DNA of 64,000 nt from Neoceratodus forsteri (lineage: Eukaryota > Chordata > Ceratodontiformes > Ceratodontidae): NCBI GenBank assembly GCA_016271365.2, contig CM028136.1:469028001-469092000 (forward strand), written 5' to 3'. The notes under the pieces were generated by a model. The model saw nothing but the letters and a program-made list of their open reading frames with translations, was not told where the DNA came from and made no database searches. The position numbers and the translations under genes are program-made. How positions within the stretch are numbered: position 1 is the first letter of the stretch; the number at the start of each line of letters is the position of its first letter. Shown here piece after piece: positions 1 through 11,079 of this stretch.

Positions 1-1936
1 GAACAACAACATATGATGGCTCCCACTCCTGGCAGGTATCAATACCTTCAACAATTAAAATGGGAAAATAATACAATTCACAATACTAAAATAGAAAGAG
101 CCTTGTTATTGACACACGCAGGGCATTACTTTGAAGGGGATGCCGGAGGGAAACTTCTACCCTGGCAGCTGCAAAGTAGAGAGGGTGCAAAGCATGTTGC
201 TGCAGTACCAACTCCAGAAGGAAGAGTTGTACTGGATGATCCCACAATAGGGGAATACTTCAGGAAATTTCAAGAGAATTTGTATACTTCGGAAGCTTCA
301 CCCTCCATTGAGCAAATTAGAAGGTTCCTGAACAAAACTGAGCTTCCAACCATAAATTATACTGAAAAAAAGCAGTCAGAGTCTCCTATCTCTTGGGAAG
401 AAATCAAGGCAGTGATAAAACACTTCAAAGAAGTTAAGGCCCTGTGACCTGATGGATTTCCAATAGACTTTTACAAAATCTTTTAAGACCAGCTTAAAGA
501 GACACTAATGCATATGACACAGGAAAGCCTGGCAACAGGATCTCTCCCACCATCTTCCCGAGCAGCAACTATAGTTATACTCCCTAAACCAGGTAGAGAC
601 CCTCAACAATGCTCCTCATATCGGCCAATGTCACTGCTTACAGCAGCTTGAAAAATAATTGCTTGAATGATAGCCAGTCGACTTGAAACATTTTTACCAG
701 ACATCGTTCAGGCAGATCAGTCTGGCTTTGTAAAAGGAAGGTGAGGAAAACATAATGTATGGCATACCCTTAATATTGTTTGGAAGTATATGTGTATTCC
801 ACTGATGAAGGGGGCTGCAAATCTGAGTCTAGGTGCTGAAAAAGCATTCCACAGAGTGGAGTGGAAATATATGTTTGAAACAATAAAACATTTTGGGGTA
901 GGGGACAATATGTTAAGATGAATTAACACCTTATATAACAAACCTAATGCACAAATATTAGTAAATGGATGTTTAAAAAACCCTTTGCAGCTTAATAGAA
1001 GTACCAGGCAGGGATGCCCAGTCTCACCCCTATTGTATGTTATGGCCCTGGATCCCTTGGCTGCTGCAATAAGGAAGGACAAAAAGGTTTTGTGTTTACA
1101 GGCCAGGGGAGGAGGTATCCACAAGACAGCCCTGTTTGCAGATGACCTATTGATTGATTTAAAGAACCCAAAATCTAGTCTTACTGCCCTACAAAACATA
1201 TTAATAGAATATGCAAGGATTTCAAGACATAAAATCAATTGAGCAAAAAGTGAGATTCTCCCATTAAGGGTTTCCAGTCAAAATATAGTACCAAACATAC
1301 CCTTACAGCCAAAAGTTGTCTCAACACTGAAGTATTTAGCTGTTAACATACCAAGAAGAACCTCACTCACTTATGGGGCCAACTTCAACTCATCATTAGA
1401 TAATAATAAAAAGACTAATAAATGGCAAGGACTCCCTATTAGTCTTATAGACATAATTAATACAATCAACATGAATTTTTTACCTAAGTGCATGTATCTG
1501 TTCCACAGCTTACCAATAAGGGTATCTGAACCTTTCTTTAAAAAGCTAAACAGCATAATAAACAGATTTTTGTGGGCAGGGAAGGCTGCTAGAATTAAGC
1601 ATACCATACTGCAGCTTCCCCTATATAAAGGGGGCTTAGCATTACCCCACCCAATATTACTACTGGGTGGCACAGATTGCATCTCATTATCACTCTACCA
1701 ACACTAAAGCACCTGCATGGCTATGTATAGAAAAAAAGCACTATTCAGAGGGTATATCACATAGCGTCTTAGCAAGGAGTCAAAATGAAAACCACTTTAA
1801 AAAAATTAAAAAATCCCTTCACCTACTGTATCAAGTGGCAAGGATTGAGAATTTCTCACCAACTCAAAGGATACCAAAAAGCTTTTTCATCTATGCTTCT
1901 CTGAGTGCAAGTTTTAAAACTCAGAGAGGATATAAT
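1..1936 (+). pseudogene. L1-type LINE ORF2, piece 1 (pre-RT region, RT, start of C-terminal region)
   Basis: This is part of a LINE-1-like ORF2, the protein that would nick target DNA and reverse transcribe the element RNA. The window opens in the linker before the RT; one open stretch runs to 447. RT landmarks follow in order: SGFVKGR near 720, QGCPVSPLLY near 1010-1040, the catalytic FADD box at 1135-1146, and the L1-typical GGLALPHP near 1633-1656. Stops near 445, 485, 648, 664 and 742 and frame changes show it is long dead. It stops abruptly at 1936, where a Harbinger element begins. The frame resumes at 14084 and again at about 16417. The endonuclease lies outside the window. L1 assignment is by motif; the exact subclade (L1 versus Tx1) is not settled. 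Confidence 0.9.
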
Positions 1937-1953
1937 GGGCCAGTTATTCAAAG
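1937..1953 (+). repeat. Left terminal inverted repeat of the Harbinger element
   Basis: GGGCCAGTTATTCAAAG pairs with the reverse complement of 14064-14080, with mismatches. The AAT at 1934-1936 just outside is the target duplication. Very similar termini bound the fold-back element at 26461-28355. Confidence 0.82.
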
Positions 1954-2239
1954 CAGTTGCACATGGTTCAACCCAGTTGCGCTGGCGCAAGTTCCAGGTT
2001 GCCCCACTGGGCGATATTGAAAGCGACCCATGGCGCAGTGCAAATCCCATTGTACCAATGCACAACTGTAATGCATGCAGCGCATGTGCATGGGGGTGTG
2101 CCCAGGAATATATGGTACAAGGGCATATTCTACAGGAAGGCAAGGCACAAGTGTGGAGCAAACACCAACTTGCACCAGGCAGACTTGAGCATATAAGAAC
2201 AGGCTCAAATACTCAGACAGCAGATGCACAGCAGTGTGC

Positions 2240-2356
2240 ACAGAGAGAGACAGGGAGTGAGAGAGTGCAAGAGAAAAAGAGAAAGAGTGGGAGAGAGGCA
2301 GACAGAGTGGGGGAGAGAGAGAGAGAGACAGACACAGACAGACGGACGGACGGAGG
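2240..2356 (+). repeat. GA-rich simple sequence in the Harbinger 5' region
   Basis: About 115 bases of GAGAGA tracts with GACA and GACG interruptions, lying between the left TIR and the transposase start. The open frames here on both strands are low-complexity artefacts. Confidence 0.85.
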
Positions 2357-2422
2357 TACAATGTGCCACAGGAAGCCAGGGACAGGCACAGTGACTGAGA
2401 GATGGACAGTGGCCCATTCCTA

Positions 2423-3660
2423 ATGGATACCATAATGAGGGGTGTGAGGAGGCAGGAGGAACACCTGCATGGCCGACGAAGGGCCCGGCGGTGGTATACC
2501 CAACACAGGTTGTACCATGCCAGGGTCATGTTCGAGAACTTTAGTGACATGGAGATAATGGGCTGATAGCACCTGAACAGGGCAGTCCTGAGGCAGCTAT
2601 GTGAGCTGTGCAGTGAGGAGATGCAGGCACCCACCAGGCATAGTCATGCCATGTCAGTGGAGGCCAAGATGACCACTGTGATGCGCTTGATCTCCATGGG
2701 CACCTTCCAAATACCCACTGGGGATACCACGGATATCACCCAGTCAACCACATCCTGCCGCCTCACCCAGTTCTTCAATGCTGTGCTGCCACATGTGTTG
2801 GAGTACATATACTTCCCAGCACACAGGCAGAATGTATAGCAAACATGCAGGAGTTCTACCAGGTGGCACACATGCGAGGTGTGATCGGGGCCATTGACTG
2901 CACTCACATTGGCATCCACACACCACCCATCCCAGAGGGCCTGGTGTACATAAACTGGAATGGATATCCTTCCAGCAACTGCCAGGTGGTGTGCGATACC
3001 ACTGGGTGCATCATCAATGACTGTGCCACACACCCCAGGAGTGCACATGATGCCTTCATATGGCACAGTTCCGCACTGCACCATAGGTTCGAGTGGGGAA
3101 ACTTCCCCATGGGCCACCTTGTTGGTGAGTAGGACATGTGCCATTTTGACCATGAGCCATGAGGGGGGATGGCAGGTGGGAAGGGCAAGCAGTCACCATG
3201 AGGCAGCACAGCAGTGGACTAACCAAATGTCTTTTCCCACCCAGGCAACAGCACATACCCCCTAAGGGCATGGCTGCTCACCCCCTATTGGAGACCACCA
3301 TCCCCAATGGAAGGCAGATATAATGAGGTACACACCAGCACACACAATATCATTGAGCGTGTCTTTGGCATGCTTAAGTCATGATTTCATTGCCTAGACA
3401 GTTCAGGCGGTGCACTACAATACAGCCCATCAAAGGCCTGTGGCATATTCCTGGCCTGCTGCATCCTGCACAACATGTCCATTGATCATGTAATAGTTGC
3501 CAAGACTGAGGAGGGTGACAGTAGTAGGGATGATAGCAATGAAGGGCCGGAGGGTGGTGGGCAGCCATCCCCTGGAAAAAGGGACCCCAGAGCAGTGCAG
3601 GAGGCATGGCAGAACAGAGACACAATTGCAAGGAAGCATTTCAGTCAACGCAGGTGGGTG
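2423..3660 (+). pseudogene. Harbinger (HARBI1-like) DDE transposase, two exons, inactivated
   Basis: It would cut and join the element ends in the nucleus. The start at 2423 gives an Arg-rich N-terminus and then the usual helical region. The DDE triad is visible: D in IDCTH (2896-2898), D in HDAFIW (3049-3051) and E in IIERVFG (3355-3357). An intron is supported by GTGAGT at 3125 and a cccacccag acceptor ending at 3244; joining there gives the family's split Gly codon before NSTYPLRAW. Damage: TGA at 2564, where the family usually has Arg (probable CGA decay), a frameshift near 2830-2840, and TGA at 3382. The end near 3660 is approximate and follows an acidic, Gly-rich tail. Related proteins work with an element-encoded Myb/SANT partner, which is present downstream on the other strand. 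Confidence 0.88.
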
Positions 3661-4150
3661 TACAAACACAGTAGCATGGGCATCACAGGACAGTACTCCA
3701 CACCATGGCAGTGGTGTGCACAGTGGATGGCATGCAAACACCAGTGCGCACTACACACAGCTGAACCACTGGCACACACACATGCAGCACTGGCATGCAC
3801 ACAAAGAAACACACACACACACATATGTTGTGGGACATGGTATGGATCAGAAGCTTGGCACCAGTGCACAGGCACCACCAGTGCAGAGCATCCCTCATCA
3901 CCTCCATGCCACATGTCCCAACAGCATGGTCCACACACACAGGACACATGAGGCACAACACATGCGCACCACTGCATGCATGCTGCACCAGCACCACCCA
4001 TGCATGCATGTGGCAACAGCAGCAGATGCCAGGCCAGGGCAACACACATGGCACTATGACTGTGCAGTCCCAAGACCACCATGGCCACATGGGTGGCTGT
4101 GCTGTGGCCGAGCAGCAGCTGCATGCTGCGCATCAGCCCCAGTGTGCATG
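3661..4150. other. Gene-free CA/TG-rich Harbinger interior between convergent genes
   Basis: The stretch is dominated by CACA, GCATGCA and similar words. Long open frames exist here on both strands, but they follow the low-complexity composition and have no recognisable domain. It lies where the transposase (+) and the Myb/SANT gene (-) converge. Confidence 0.6.
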
Positions 4151-4152
4151 TC

Positions 4153-5840
4153 TTATACCCCCCAAGGGGTTGAAGTGTGGGACCATGACCGTGTCCATGC
4201 AGTGGGGTAGAGGTGACCAAACAGGCCTGCCCTGGTGGTGTCTGGGATGCTGATGTCAGACCCCAGTGTCCACCATACTGGGGTTGCCAGACGCTGGGAT
4301 TGTGGGGTGGAGACTGCACTGTGGGGTGTCCCCTGTGCACACTCGAGCCCAGTGGCCACCAGTGACGGCAGCCCAGTTGCAATGGCACCGGTCATGTGGT
4401 CCAAAGCTGTGGCCATGGCCTCCCGCATCTGTCTGAGCTCATCAATGATCTGCACAGTGCCTCTGTCCTGTTGCTCAGCCATGAGATGTGCATCATCCCA
4501 CAGTGCAGCCACCTCAGAGGCAAGTAACGCCTGGTTCTCCACAGATGCCCGCAGTAACCAGGTGTGCTCCACCAGACGCTCGGCATCCTGGGCCACCTGA
4601 GCCATCTGTCAAGCTGCAGGAGTATCACAGCATGCTGCACAGCCTCCCACTCAGGTGGATGCTGCACAGTGGGCCGTACAGCGGGTATGCATGTGTCAGG
4701 TGCACTGGCAGTGTGCACCGTGCCTCACTGCCCAGTGTCATCTGCATCCAGCCACTGCTGCCTGACAGTCTGCTGGTCAATGCCCCATGCCTCCACTGCG
4801 CCACCAGCACCTCCGTCACTCACACCAGACACAGCGGTGGTGCAACACACCACAGCCACTGTATGGCTGAGGGGAAGCTGTGGAGCCTCTGGAGCAGTGC
4901 CAGGCCCTGATGGTGCCTGTGTAGTGGGTAGGGGTGTTTCTGCCACCAACGGCCCTATGCTGTCCATGATCAGTGTGATGTCATCATCGGTGTCTGACAA
5001 CAGCCCTAGCTGCGTCTCCGCACACAGCACCTTCAGGCTGTCAGTGTCCAGGATCCCAGCAAGGGTGTCATCAGACATCATGTCCGGCATGTCTCTGCTC
5101 TGGATACCTGCTGATGTTCATGGTTGGGCATCCATGTCAGTATCCACCTCCACCTTGTCACCTACCTGGAGGCGTGCTGGTGCTGCAAGACAAGAACAGA
5201 GGGTCAGTGTTGCTACATTGTCCAGGGCTACCCCCATGGCCCCCCACCCTCCCTCCCACCTCCCCCTGGCCACCTCCTATCATGCCCCCCCGGCATGCAG
5301 ACATTTCCAACTGGCACTGCAGTCCACGGTGCAGCCACAAACACACTTGCAGGTGGCTGGTTGCCTGTCAACAACCATACATGTGCAGCACACATACAGG
5401 CCCACTCATAATCACCATGCAGTGAGGGGCTGCCACCCATCTGGAACCCTCCACCAGGCACACCCTCCACCACCACTCAGCTAATGCTGGGTGCCACCAG
5501 CTCCTCTGAGGCTGTCAGCAGAGGCACTGCTACTGGGCCACCACCGGTCACCCTGCAGGATGTGTGGATGGCAGCTATCTTCTCCTTAATGTGCCTCCTA
5601 TTGGTGCCAATCTTTTTCTTGCATTCCTGGGGGGGTGTGATGGTGTCAGCCATGGGTATTGATGTACAGTGCCACCTCATCCCAGCCCACAACCCACTCC
5701 TGTGGTGTGCCCATGGCACCATTGAGAAGGGCCTCCCTGTCCATGTAGACCTCATACAGGGCAGTAGTCTCTGATGCCATAAAGTTGGGCCTGTGCTTGC
5801 ATGCAGGACCCTGATTCTCCACACCTTCCTTACCTGACAT
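4153..5840 (-). pseudogene. Harbinger-encoded Myb/SANT-like DNA-binding protein
   Basis: Reading leftwards from ATG at 5838-5840 (MSGKEG), the first about 60 residues form a Myb/SANT-like start (HRPNFMASETTALYEVYMDR, then EVALYIN). A frameshift follows, then ECKKKIGTNRRHIKEKIAAI and a TGGGP stretch ending at a TASEELVAPSIS-like segment near 5484. That ending is typical of the Myb-like proteins carried by PIF/Harbinger elements, which bind element ends and help bring the transposase into the nucleus. Further left, open segments at 4725-5090 (acidic, Asp/Leu-rich) and 4153-4605 (helical, Glu/Leu/Ala-rich) may be its C-terminal part. A possible acceptor (cttgtcttgcag on the minus strand near 5190) suggests an intron, but the exon chain is not certain. 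It is frameshifted, so inactive as it stands. Confidence 0.7.
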
Positions 5841-6237
5841 TCTGCCACCTGTGGGAATGCACACCAGTGTGTGTTTTATTTATTTATTTAGTTTTTGTTT
5901 ACCGGGTAAGGTGTCGTAGCCACAAAATATGACTATTTTCAGACACGACCCAGGAGGTTACAATACAAAATTGGCAGACAAAACAAATAACAGGTATAGT
6001 TCAGAGGTAATCAACCATACAAGGAAAAATCTACATGATGTTTTGTAGCGTAAACAGTATTGCTAATATGACAGACACAGTGGCAGAAAAATACACAATA
6101 GTACAAAACATAAGCATACAATCATAGTGCAGTAGAATTTTAACACATAATCCATGGTAAGTGCTACATATAACAGTAACAAGGGGTCAGAGCAAAATTA
6201 AACATTTTGAGAGCTAAGAAAGGGGATGTCAAGCACC

Positions 6238-7683
6238 CTATGGGGGTTTAAAACAGGAACATAGAGCATATTTGACGAGGAAAGTGTGATGCGTCTTTTT
6301 AAAAGCAATATGACTAGATGCAGAGCAAACATCAAGAGGTAGAAAATTCCAATATTTTGGGGCCAGGCAGGAGAAAGCTGAGGTTCTATTTAGGGTTCTG
6401 CACCTAGGAGAGCATTGTAGAGAGAATCCAGTAGATCGGAGGCCATAGGTGGGAGACCATGGCACCAGCATGCCTGCAAGAGAGGTAGGTAGATTAGTTC
6501 TAATGATGTTATCCAGCAGAGTACCAAGGGCAAGGAGTTGATTGGCAGATGGAGAAGGCCATCTAAGGTCTGTATATAGCAAGCAATGGTGCTTCAAATG
6601 AGGGGAAGCCAAGGCATAACAACAGATACTATTGTACGTTGTATCCCACTTACTTAGGGTGGTTTTCAAAGCATTTATGTAGGTGACAGCACCATATGCA
6701 AGGGATGGAAGTAGGATACCCCTAGAAATAGTCAGTCTAGCTGAGGGGGTAAGCATCCAACTAGTCCTGTAAGCTATTCCGAGTTTGGAATTTACTGACT
6801 TGCAGGGGTCGATGATGTGTTGCTCAAAGTTGAGAGCTTTATCAAGCAGAACACCTAAATACTTGAATGAGGTTACTTTCGTAAGCAGTGAGCCATTTGC
6901 ACAGGAGACATTGAAAAGGTTATGGTTTGTTCTAAGTTTGGTTGCAGATCTGAAGAGCATGCCCTGAGTTTTACTTATGTTTAGGACAAGCCTTTTGTTG
7001 TGGATCCATTCTTGCATTATGAAAAATGCAGATGATAGTCGACTATTTATTTCTTCTATGTTTGCAGAGGAGGTGTAGAGCACCAGATCATCTGCATACA
7101 AGATTGTTGAGCACCTAGGGGTGTTAGAAGATATGTCATTTATAAAAATAGAGAAGAGAAGAGGCCCCAAGATGGAGCCTTGAGGAACACCAACATTGAC
7201 AGGCGCAGAGTCTGATACCGCAGAGTTAAATTTTACCTGTTGTCTTCTATTGCTTAAGTAGCTCTGGAACCAGTTTGTGGCTTGCTCCGAGAAACCAGTG
7301 AAGCTAAGGCAATCAAGCAGAAGAGGGTAACCTACAAGATCAAACACCTTTGAGAGGTCAATGAACATTGCACCAGTCATGAGACCATGATACATAGCAG
7401 TAAGGGCATCATTTGTAAATTGTATCAGAGCAGTAGAGGTGCTATGCCCCTTGCAGAAACCATGTTGTACAGGTGATAGAAGGGTATATTTAGAGAGGAA
7501 CTCAGTGACCTGTATAGGCACTAATTTCTTGAGTATTTTGTTTAGTACTGACAGAATGGCTATGGGCCTATAATTAGCTATGTCCTTCTTGTCACCTTTC
7601 TTAAAGACAGGGGTGACTTTTTCCAATTTCCATATGTCTAGAACATGACCATGGTAGAGAGACAGTATAAAGATTTTAGCCAA
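6238..7683 (-). CDS. Reverse transcriptase domain of CR1-like LINE copy A, intact 481 codons
   Basis: This is the longest uninterrupted retroelement frame in the window. Motifs in order: FKKGDKKDIANYRPIA (RT fingers, about residues 27-42), HGFCKGHSTSTAL (74-86), FIDLSKVFD (107-115, first catalytic Asp at 109), VPQGSILGPLLFSIFIND (166-183), YADD at residues 196-199 (7087-7098) with both catalytic Asp, and KYLGVLLD downstream. The C-terminus has the LRSTGFS and WNFLPLDV region of CR1-type elements. The first Met is an artefact of a frameshift near 7680; the natural protein began in the endonuclease far upstream. So the RT core looks chemically complete, but the whole ORF2 is not. The lack of stops over 1.4 kb suggests this is one of the younger insertions here. 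Confidence 0.88.
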   Translation of the reverse strand: MAKIFILSLYHGHVLDIWKLEKVTPVFKKGDKKDIANYRPIAILSVLNKILKKLVPIQVTEFLSKYTLLSPVQHGFCKGHSTSTALIQFTNDALTAMYHGLMTGAMFIDLSKVFDLVGYPLLLDCLSFTGFSEQATNWFQSYLSNRRQQVKFNSAVSDSAPVNVGVPQGSILGPLLFSIFINDISSNTPRCSTILYADDLVLYTSSANIEEINSRLSSAFFIMQEWIHNKRLVLNISKTQGMLFRSATKLRTNHNLFNVSCANGSLLTKVTSFKYLGVLLDKALNFEQHIIDPCKSVNSKLGIAYRTSWMLTPSARLTISRGILLPSLAYGAVTYINALKTTLSKWDTTYNSICCYALASPHLKHHCLLYTDLRWPSPSANQLLALGTLLDNIIRTNLPTSLAGMLVPWSPTYGLRSTGFSLQCSPRCRTLNRTSAFSCLAPKYWNFLPLDVCSASSHIAFKKTHHTFLVKYALCSCFKPP

Positions 7684-8769
7684 TGGGGCCGCAATAAAAT
7701 GAGCTAGCCAGCTTCAGTAGTTTAGTCTCTAGGTAGTCAGAGACTACACTAATACTATCAGAGATTGAGTTTAGTAGTTTTAGAACATCAGCATTTGGAA
7801 TAGCCTTAAAATAGAAGGGCGGATGTATGGGCACATTTGTGTGAGTAACGGGTGTCAGGATGTGATTTGCTGTGAAAGAGGCAGTGTAGCTGGTGAGATC
7901 AGTAAAGTATATGTTGAAAGAACTTGCAATGGTGGTAGGGTTATTACAGTGCATATCATTGAGGACCATATCATTCATGTGTTGAGACTGGTTTGAGCCC
8001 AGGAAGGATTTTACATGTGTCCAGAATTTCTTCGGGTCCCCAGCAGCTTCCAGCAATAGACCTTTGCAGTATAAGCTTTTGGCAAGCCCAGTATTTTTTT
8101 CTTTTTGCACATATTGCACTGCTTTTTGTAAGTGCCATATTCACTTTGCTGACCCAAGGTTTTGTAGCAGTTCCAACTTTTGTCACATGCCCGGAGAGAG
8201 GCGAGAAGTTCCTTGTGCAGCCACCTAGTCTGTTTGGGCCTAATGCATCGATTCTGTTTAGGTATATGTATTTCTCAGAGGGATAAGTATATAGAAAGAA
8301 AGAGACTGAGAGCAGATTCAATGTCTTGGGACTGGATAATAGGGATCCAGTTTACAGAAGAGATATCATGTAGAAAGCGTGCTTGATCAAATGTAGAAAA
8401 ATCCCGGAAGGTGATGTAGCGTGGCGAGGGGGCTGGAATCACTGATGTTCCCCATATGTAAAACACAGGGGAATGGTCACTTATAGAATCAGGAAGCACA
8501 CCTGAGGTGGTAATTCTATCAGGTCGATTTGTGAGTATCCAGCCTATAAGTGTTCCAGCAGCAGGTGACTGGGTCAGCCTGGTGGGATCTTCAATTACCT
8601 GGTGCATGTTAAATCCATATACTAGAGATAGCAGTGCGCTTTTATTTTTCCCCAGCCAATTTAGGTTGAGGTCACCAAGAATAATAAGTTCATTTTGGCC
8701 AGCTGCAGTGGTAGAGTACTCAACTAGTTCGGAGCATCCTAGTTGACCTGCTTTAGGAGGATTGTAGGC
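7676..8769 (-). pseudogene. LINE copy A: endonuclease C-terminal half and EN-RT linker
   Basis: Minus-strand continuation upstream of the RT. The part from 8760 to 8275 encodes the end of an APE-type endonuclease: an ELIILGDLNLNWLG-like segment, then the SDHSPVFY box that marks the catalytic His/Asp site. The part from 8119 to 7676 is the linker (KKFWTHVKSFLG, then NNPTTIASSFNIYFTDL) that precedes the RT in CR1-type ORF2. Frame breaks lie near 8275-8120 and 7680. At 8769 the endonuclease stops and a foreign LINE 3' end starts; its N-terminal half resumes at about 9346. Confidence 0.8.
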
Positions 8770-9345
8770 ACAATTTTTTTATTTTTTTTATTTAAAAGTC
8801 AAGGAATTACAACCCTTTGAGTCAGGGACTCATTTATAAAGGCTCCACGTCATACAGAGAATGAACACAAATACAGAGGATAACAAGTACGCAGACTAAA
8901 TACAGTGGCATTGTGCATAACTACTACATTGAGCAACTCAGAGGTGTATATGGTACAATCAAACAATAGAGTCAGGTACATATTTAGCAGAGGAACTTGT
9001 CATTTCGGGGAACGAGGAGTAATCTGCAGTCACAGTAGGAGCCAGTCATAATGTAGTCACGCAGCTCAGTTTTGAAAGGCCCCAACCTGGGAATTGATAG
9101 GGTAGACCCAGGGATAGAGTTCATCCAGAGTGGAGCCCTATAGTGAAAGGATCTTTGGCCAGCACTGGTCTTTACAAGAGGGATGTGAAAGGCAGTAGTA
9201 TCAGAATGTCTTGTGGCCCGCCTTGCCAAACTTGGCTGGAGAAGCGATAGACAGCCAGGGGGAGCTAGAACTAGCTGGACTTTTTTGGACAGTAAGCAAG
9301 TCTGATAGAATAGCAGCCCATGAAAGTTAAGCCATGTTAAGTGAA
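8770..9345 (-). mobile_element. 5'-truncated CR1-like LINE fragment (copy B) inside LINE copy A
   Basis: It begins (3' end) with a T/A-rich tract at 8770-8800 and carries only the last part of an RT protein on the minus strand: a segment with TSAGQRSFHYRAPLWMNSIP, then FKTELRDYI, the usual C-terminus of CR1-type ORF2. It interrupts copy A exactly between the KKIHL and CAYN/PP parts of its endonuclease. A simple 5' truncation at insertion explains its roughly 575-bp size. No clear target duplication is seen, which is usual for CR1. Confidence 0.75.
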
Positions 9346-10095
9346 TCTTTTTGGTTCCAAGTAGAAGCAGGGTGTGTAAAAACTCGCAGTTAGAGGCAAA
9401 CAAACGTTGCATTAAGGATATATTCAGGTGTTTTTTTAAATAGAATGCAACTCCTCCTCCCCTTTTTCCAGATAGTCTGTCTCCTTGGAATAGGGAATAG
9501 TTAGGAAGAGGCAGGAAGTGTCAGGAGTAGAGGGCTTTAGTCAAGTTTCAGTCAGACAGAGAATGTCAGGTTCATATATGGATATCCATGCCTCAAGTTC
9601 AGTAAAGTTACAGAGAAGGCTTCTAATGTTCAAGTGTGCTATACGAAGGCCTTTCATATTTAACCAGTCCATATTCGGAGAGGCAGTGGGTAACTGGGGA
9701 CCAGGGTTTGTTTCGATGTCCCCAGATAATAACAAAGCTAGGAGCACAAGATACCATAGTTTCTGTAGAAAAAGAGGTGGTACCAGTAGTATGTTCTGCC
9801 AGAAGAATTTAGAGATAAAGTCAGCAGCCACGTATAAGAGATGCCTAGTAAATAATAGAGGAGTCACATCATGCTGCTTGATCTGTGACACAAGTAGGTT
9901 TGAGTAGGTAAAGTCAGATAGTGTGGAGGTCAGTTTAGCACTGCCAGGAGAGCAAGGCCTAGCAGTGATAAAAGCAACTAAAAAGAGAGAAAGGCTCAGT
10001 GTCAGCAGCAGCAGTATTCTTCCAGCCCAAGCTATCATGGAAAAATGTGTGGCTCTGAAAATAAACACCACACAAGATGTAGCAAATAATGTCAC
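9346..10095 (-). pseudogene. LINE copy A: N-terminus of ORF2 with 2A-like motif and start of the endonuclease
   Basis: The open frame 10095-9541 (184 codons) starts with a long hydrophobic, Leu-rich N-terminal region with membrane-like stretches near residues 20-45 and 100-124. LLLSGDIETNPGP follows (motif at residues 125-133). After that comes the endonuclease start, GLRIAHLNIRSLLCNFTELE and EPDILCLTET, containing the catalytic Asn and Glu of APE-type endonucleases. A second piece, 9412-9346, gives CEFLHTLLLLGTKKIHL before copy B interrupts. The frame breaks between 9541 and about 9412. 2A sequences make the ribosome skip a peptide bond between the final Gly and Pro, so the N-terminal region would be released from EN-RT. 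Confidence 0.8.
9697..9723 (-). other. 2A-like ribosome-skipping motif GDIETNPGP
   Basis: The nine residues match the 2A core D-(V/I)-E-x-N-P-G-P exactly, and the preceding Leu-rich stretch ending in LLLSG also fits. It sits just upstream of the endonuclease in LINE copy A. 2A motifs at this place are known from some CR1- and Rex1-clade LINEs. Confidence 0.85.
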
Positions 10096-10482
10096 ATGTT
10101 TCTAGCTGGAGAAAAACTTGAGAGCAAATGTGCAACCCTGTGGGTGAGATTGCTTTAAAAAGGGGCAGTAAGAAAGTGGGTCGTCAGGTATTGAAGACAG
10201 GGAGGCCAATAGCCATAAGAATGTGCAGCAGTAGAGTGACCAATCAGCTGCTAGACTGAGGAAAGGGGCGGAGCAAGGGTCTATTTAATACTGTGGGGGG
10301 GGGGTGAAAAACTGTATTCCAGAACACAGCACAGAAAGAGATTTCCCTGAGATCAGGAAGTGCCAGGAGCTGGAAAATCAGCTGAGGAGCAGAAACTGCC
10401 AATCAGTGCCTGGCTCCTTCACTGGGCATCCAATCAAAACAGTGGCATTCAAAACCATGAGTTTCAGAGGTCCGGTGCGTAC

Positions 10483-11075
10483 CTGAATCTGTCTGGGGGT
10501 CAGTTGGGCAGTCTGTTAGCTGAGGTCGGCTCAGAGAGTGCCAGACCCACAGCAGCAGCAGGTTGGGAAGCCTGCAGATGGGCTGTCTGAATCTGTCTGG
10601 GGGTCATTCAGGTGGTCTGTTAGCTGCGGCCAGCTCAGAGAGTGTCGAGGCCACAGCAGCAGCTTGGGAAGTCCGCAGGTGGACTGTCTGAATCTGTCCG
10701 GGGGTCAGTTGGGCAGTCTGTTAGCTGCGGCTGGCTCAGAGAGTTCCGGGACCACAGCAGCAGCTTAGGAAACCTGCAGATGGGCTGTCTGAATCTGTCC
10801 GGAGGTCAGTCGGGTGATCTGTTAGCTGCAGCTGTCTTGAAGAGTGCTGGGGCCACAGCAGCAGCTTAGGAAGTCCACAGATGGGCTGTTTGAATCTGTC
10901 CGGGTGTCAGTCGGGCGGTCTGTTAGCTGCAGCCGGCTCAGAGAGTGTCAAGGCCACAGCAGCAGCTTGGGAAGTCCACAGATGGACTGTCTGAATCTGT
11001 CCGGGGGTCAGTCGGGTGGTCTGTAAGTTGTGGCCAGCTCAGAGAGTGCCTGGGCTGCAGCAGCAGCTTGGCAGC
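10483..11075. repeat. 101-bp tandem repeat, six units, upstream of LINE copy A ORF2
   Basis: The word CTGAATCTGTC recurs at 10483, 10587, 10688, 10789, 10890 (one mismatch) and 10991, so the period is 104 once and then exactly 101. Each unit also has GGCTCAGAGAGTG and CACAGCAGCAGC. Read on the minus strand, the array lies where the LINE 5' UTR should be. The period is not a multiple of three, so it is not a protein repeat. It could be promoter monomers, but that is inference. Confidence 0.88.
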
Positions 11076-11079
11076 AATG

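Noticed and set aside
1948..2634. Minus-strand open frame of 228 codons
   Set aside because: It runs through the GA-rich tract (Leu/Ser repeats) opposite the Harbinger 5' region; an artefact of composition.
3645..4388. Minus-strand open frame of 247 codons, and overlapping plus-strand frames of 237 and 152 codons
   Set aside because: They lie in CA/TG-rich low-complexity DNA, all frames are open at once, the proteins are His/Cys/Trp-rich, and there is no domain.
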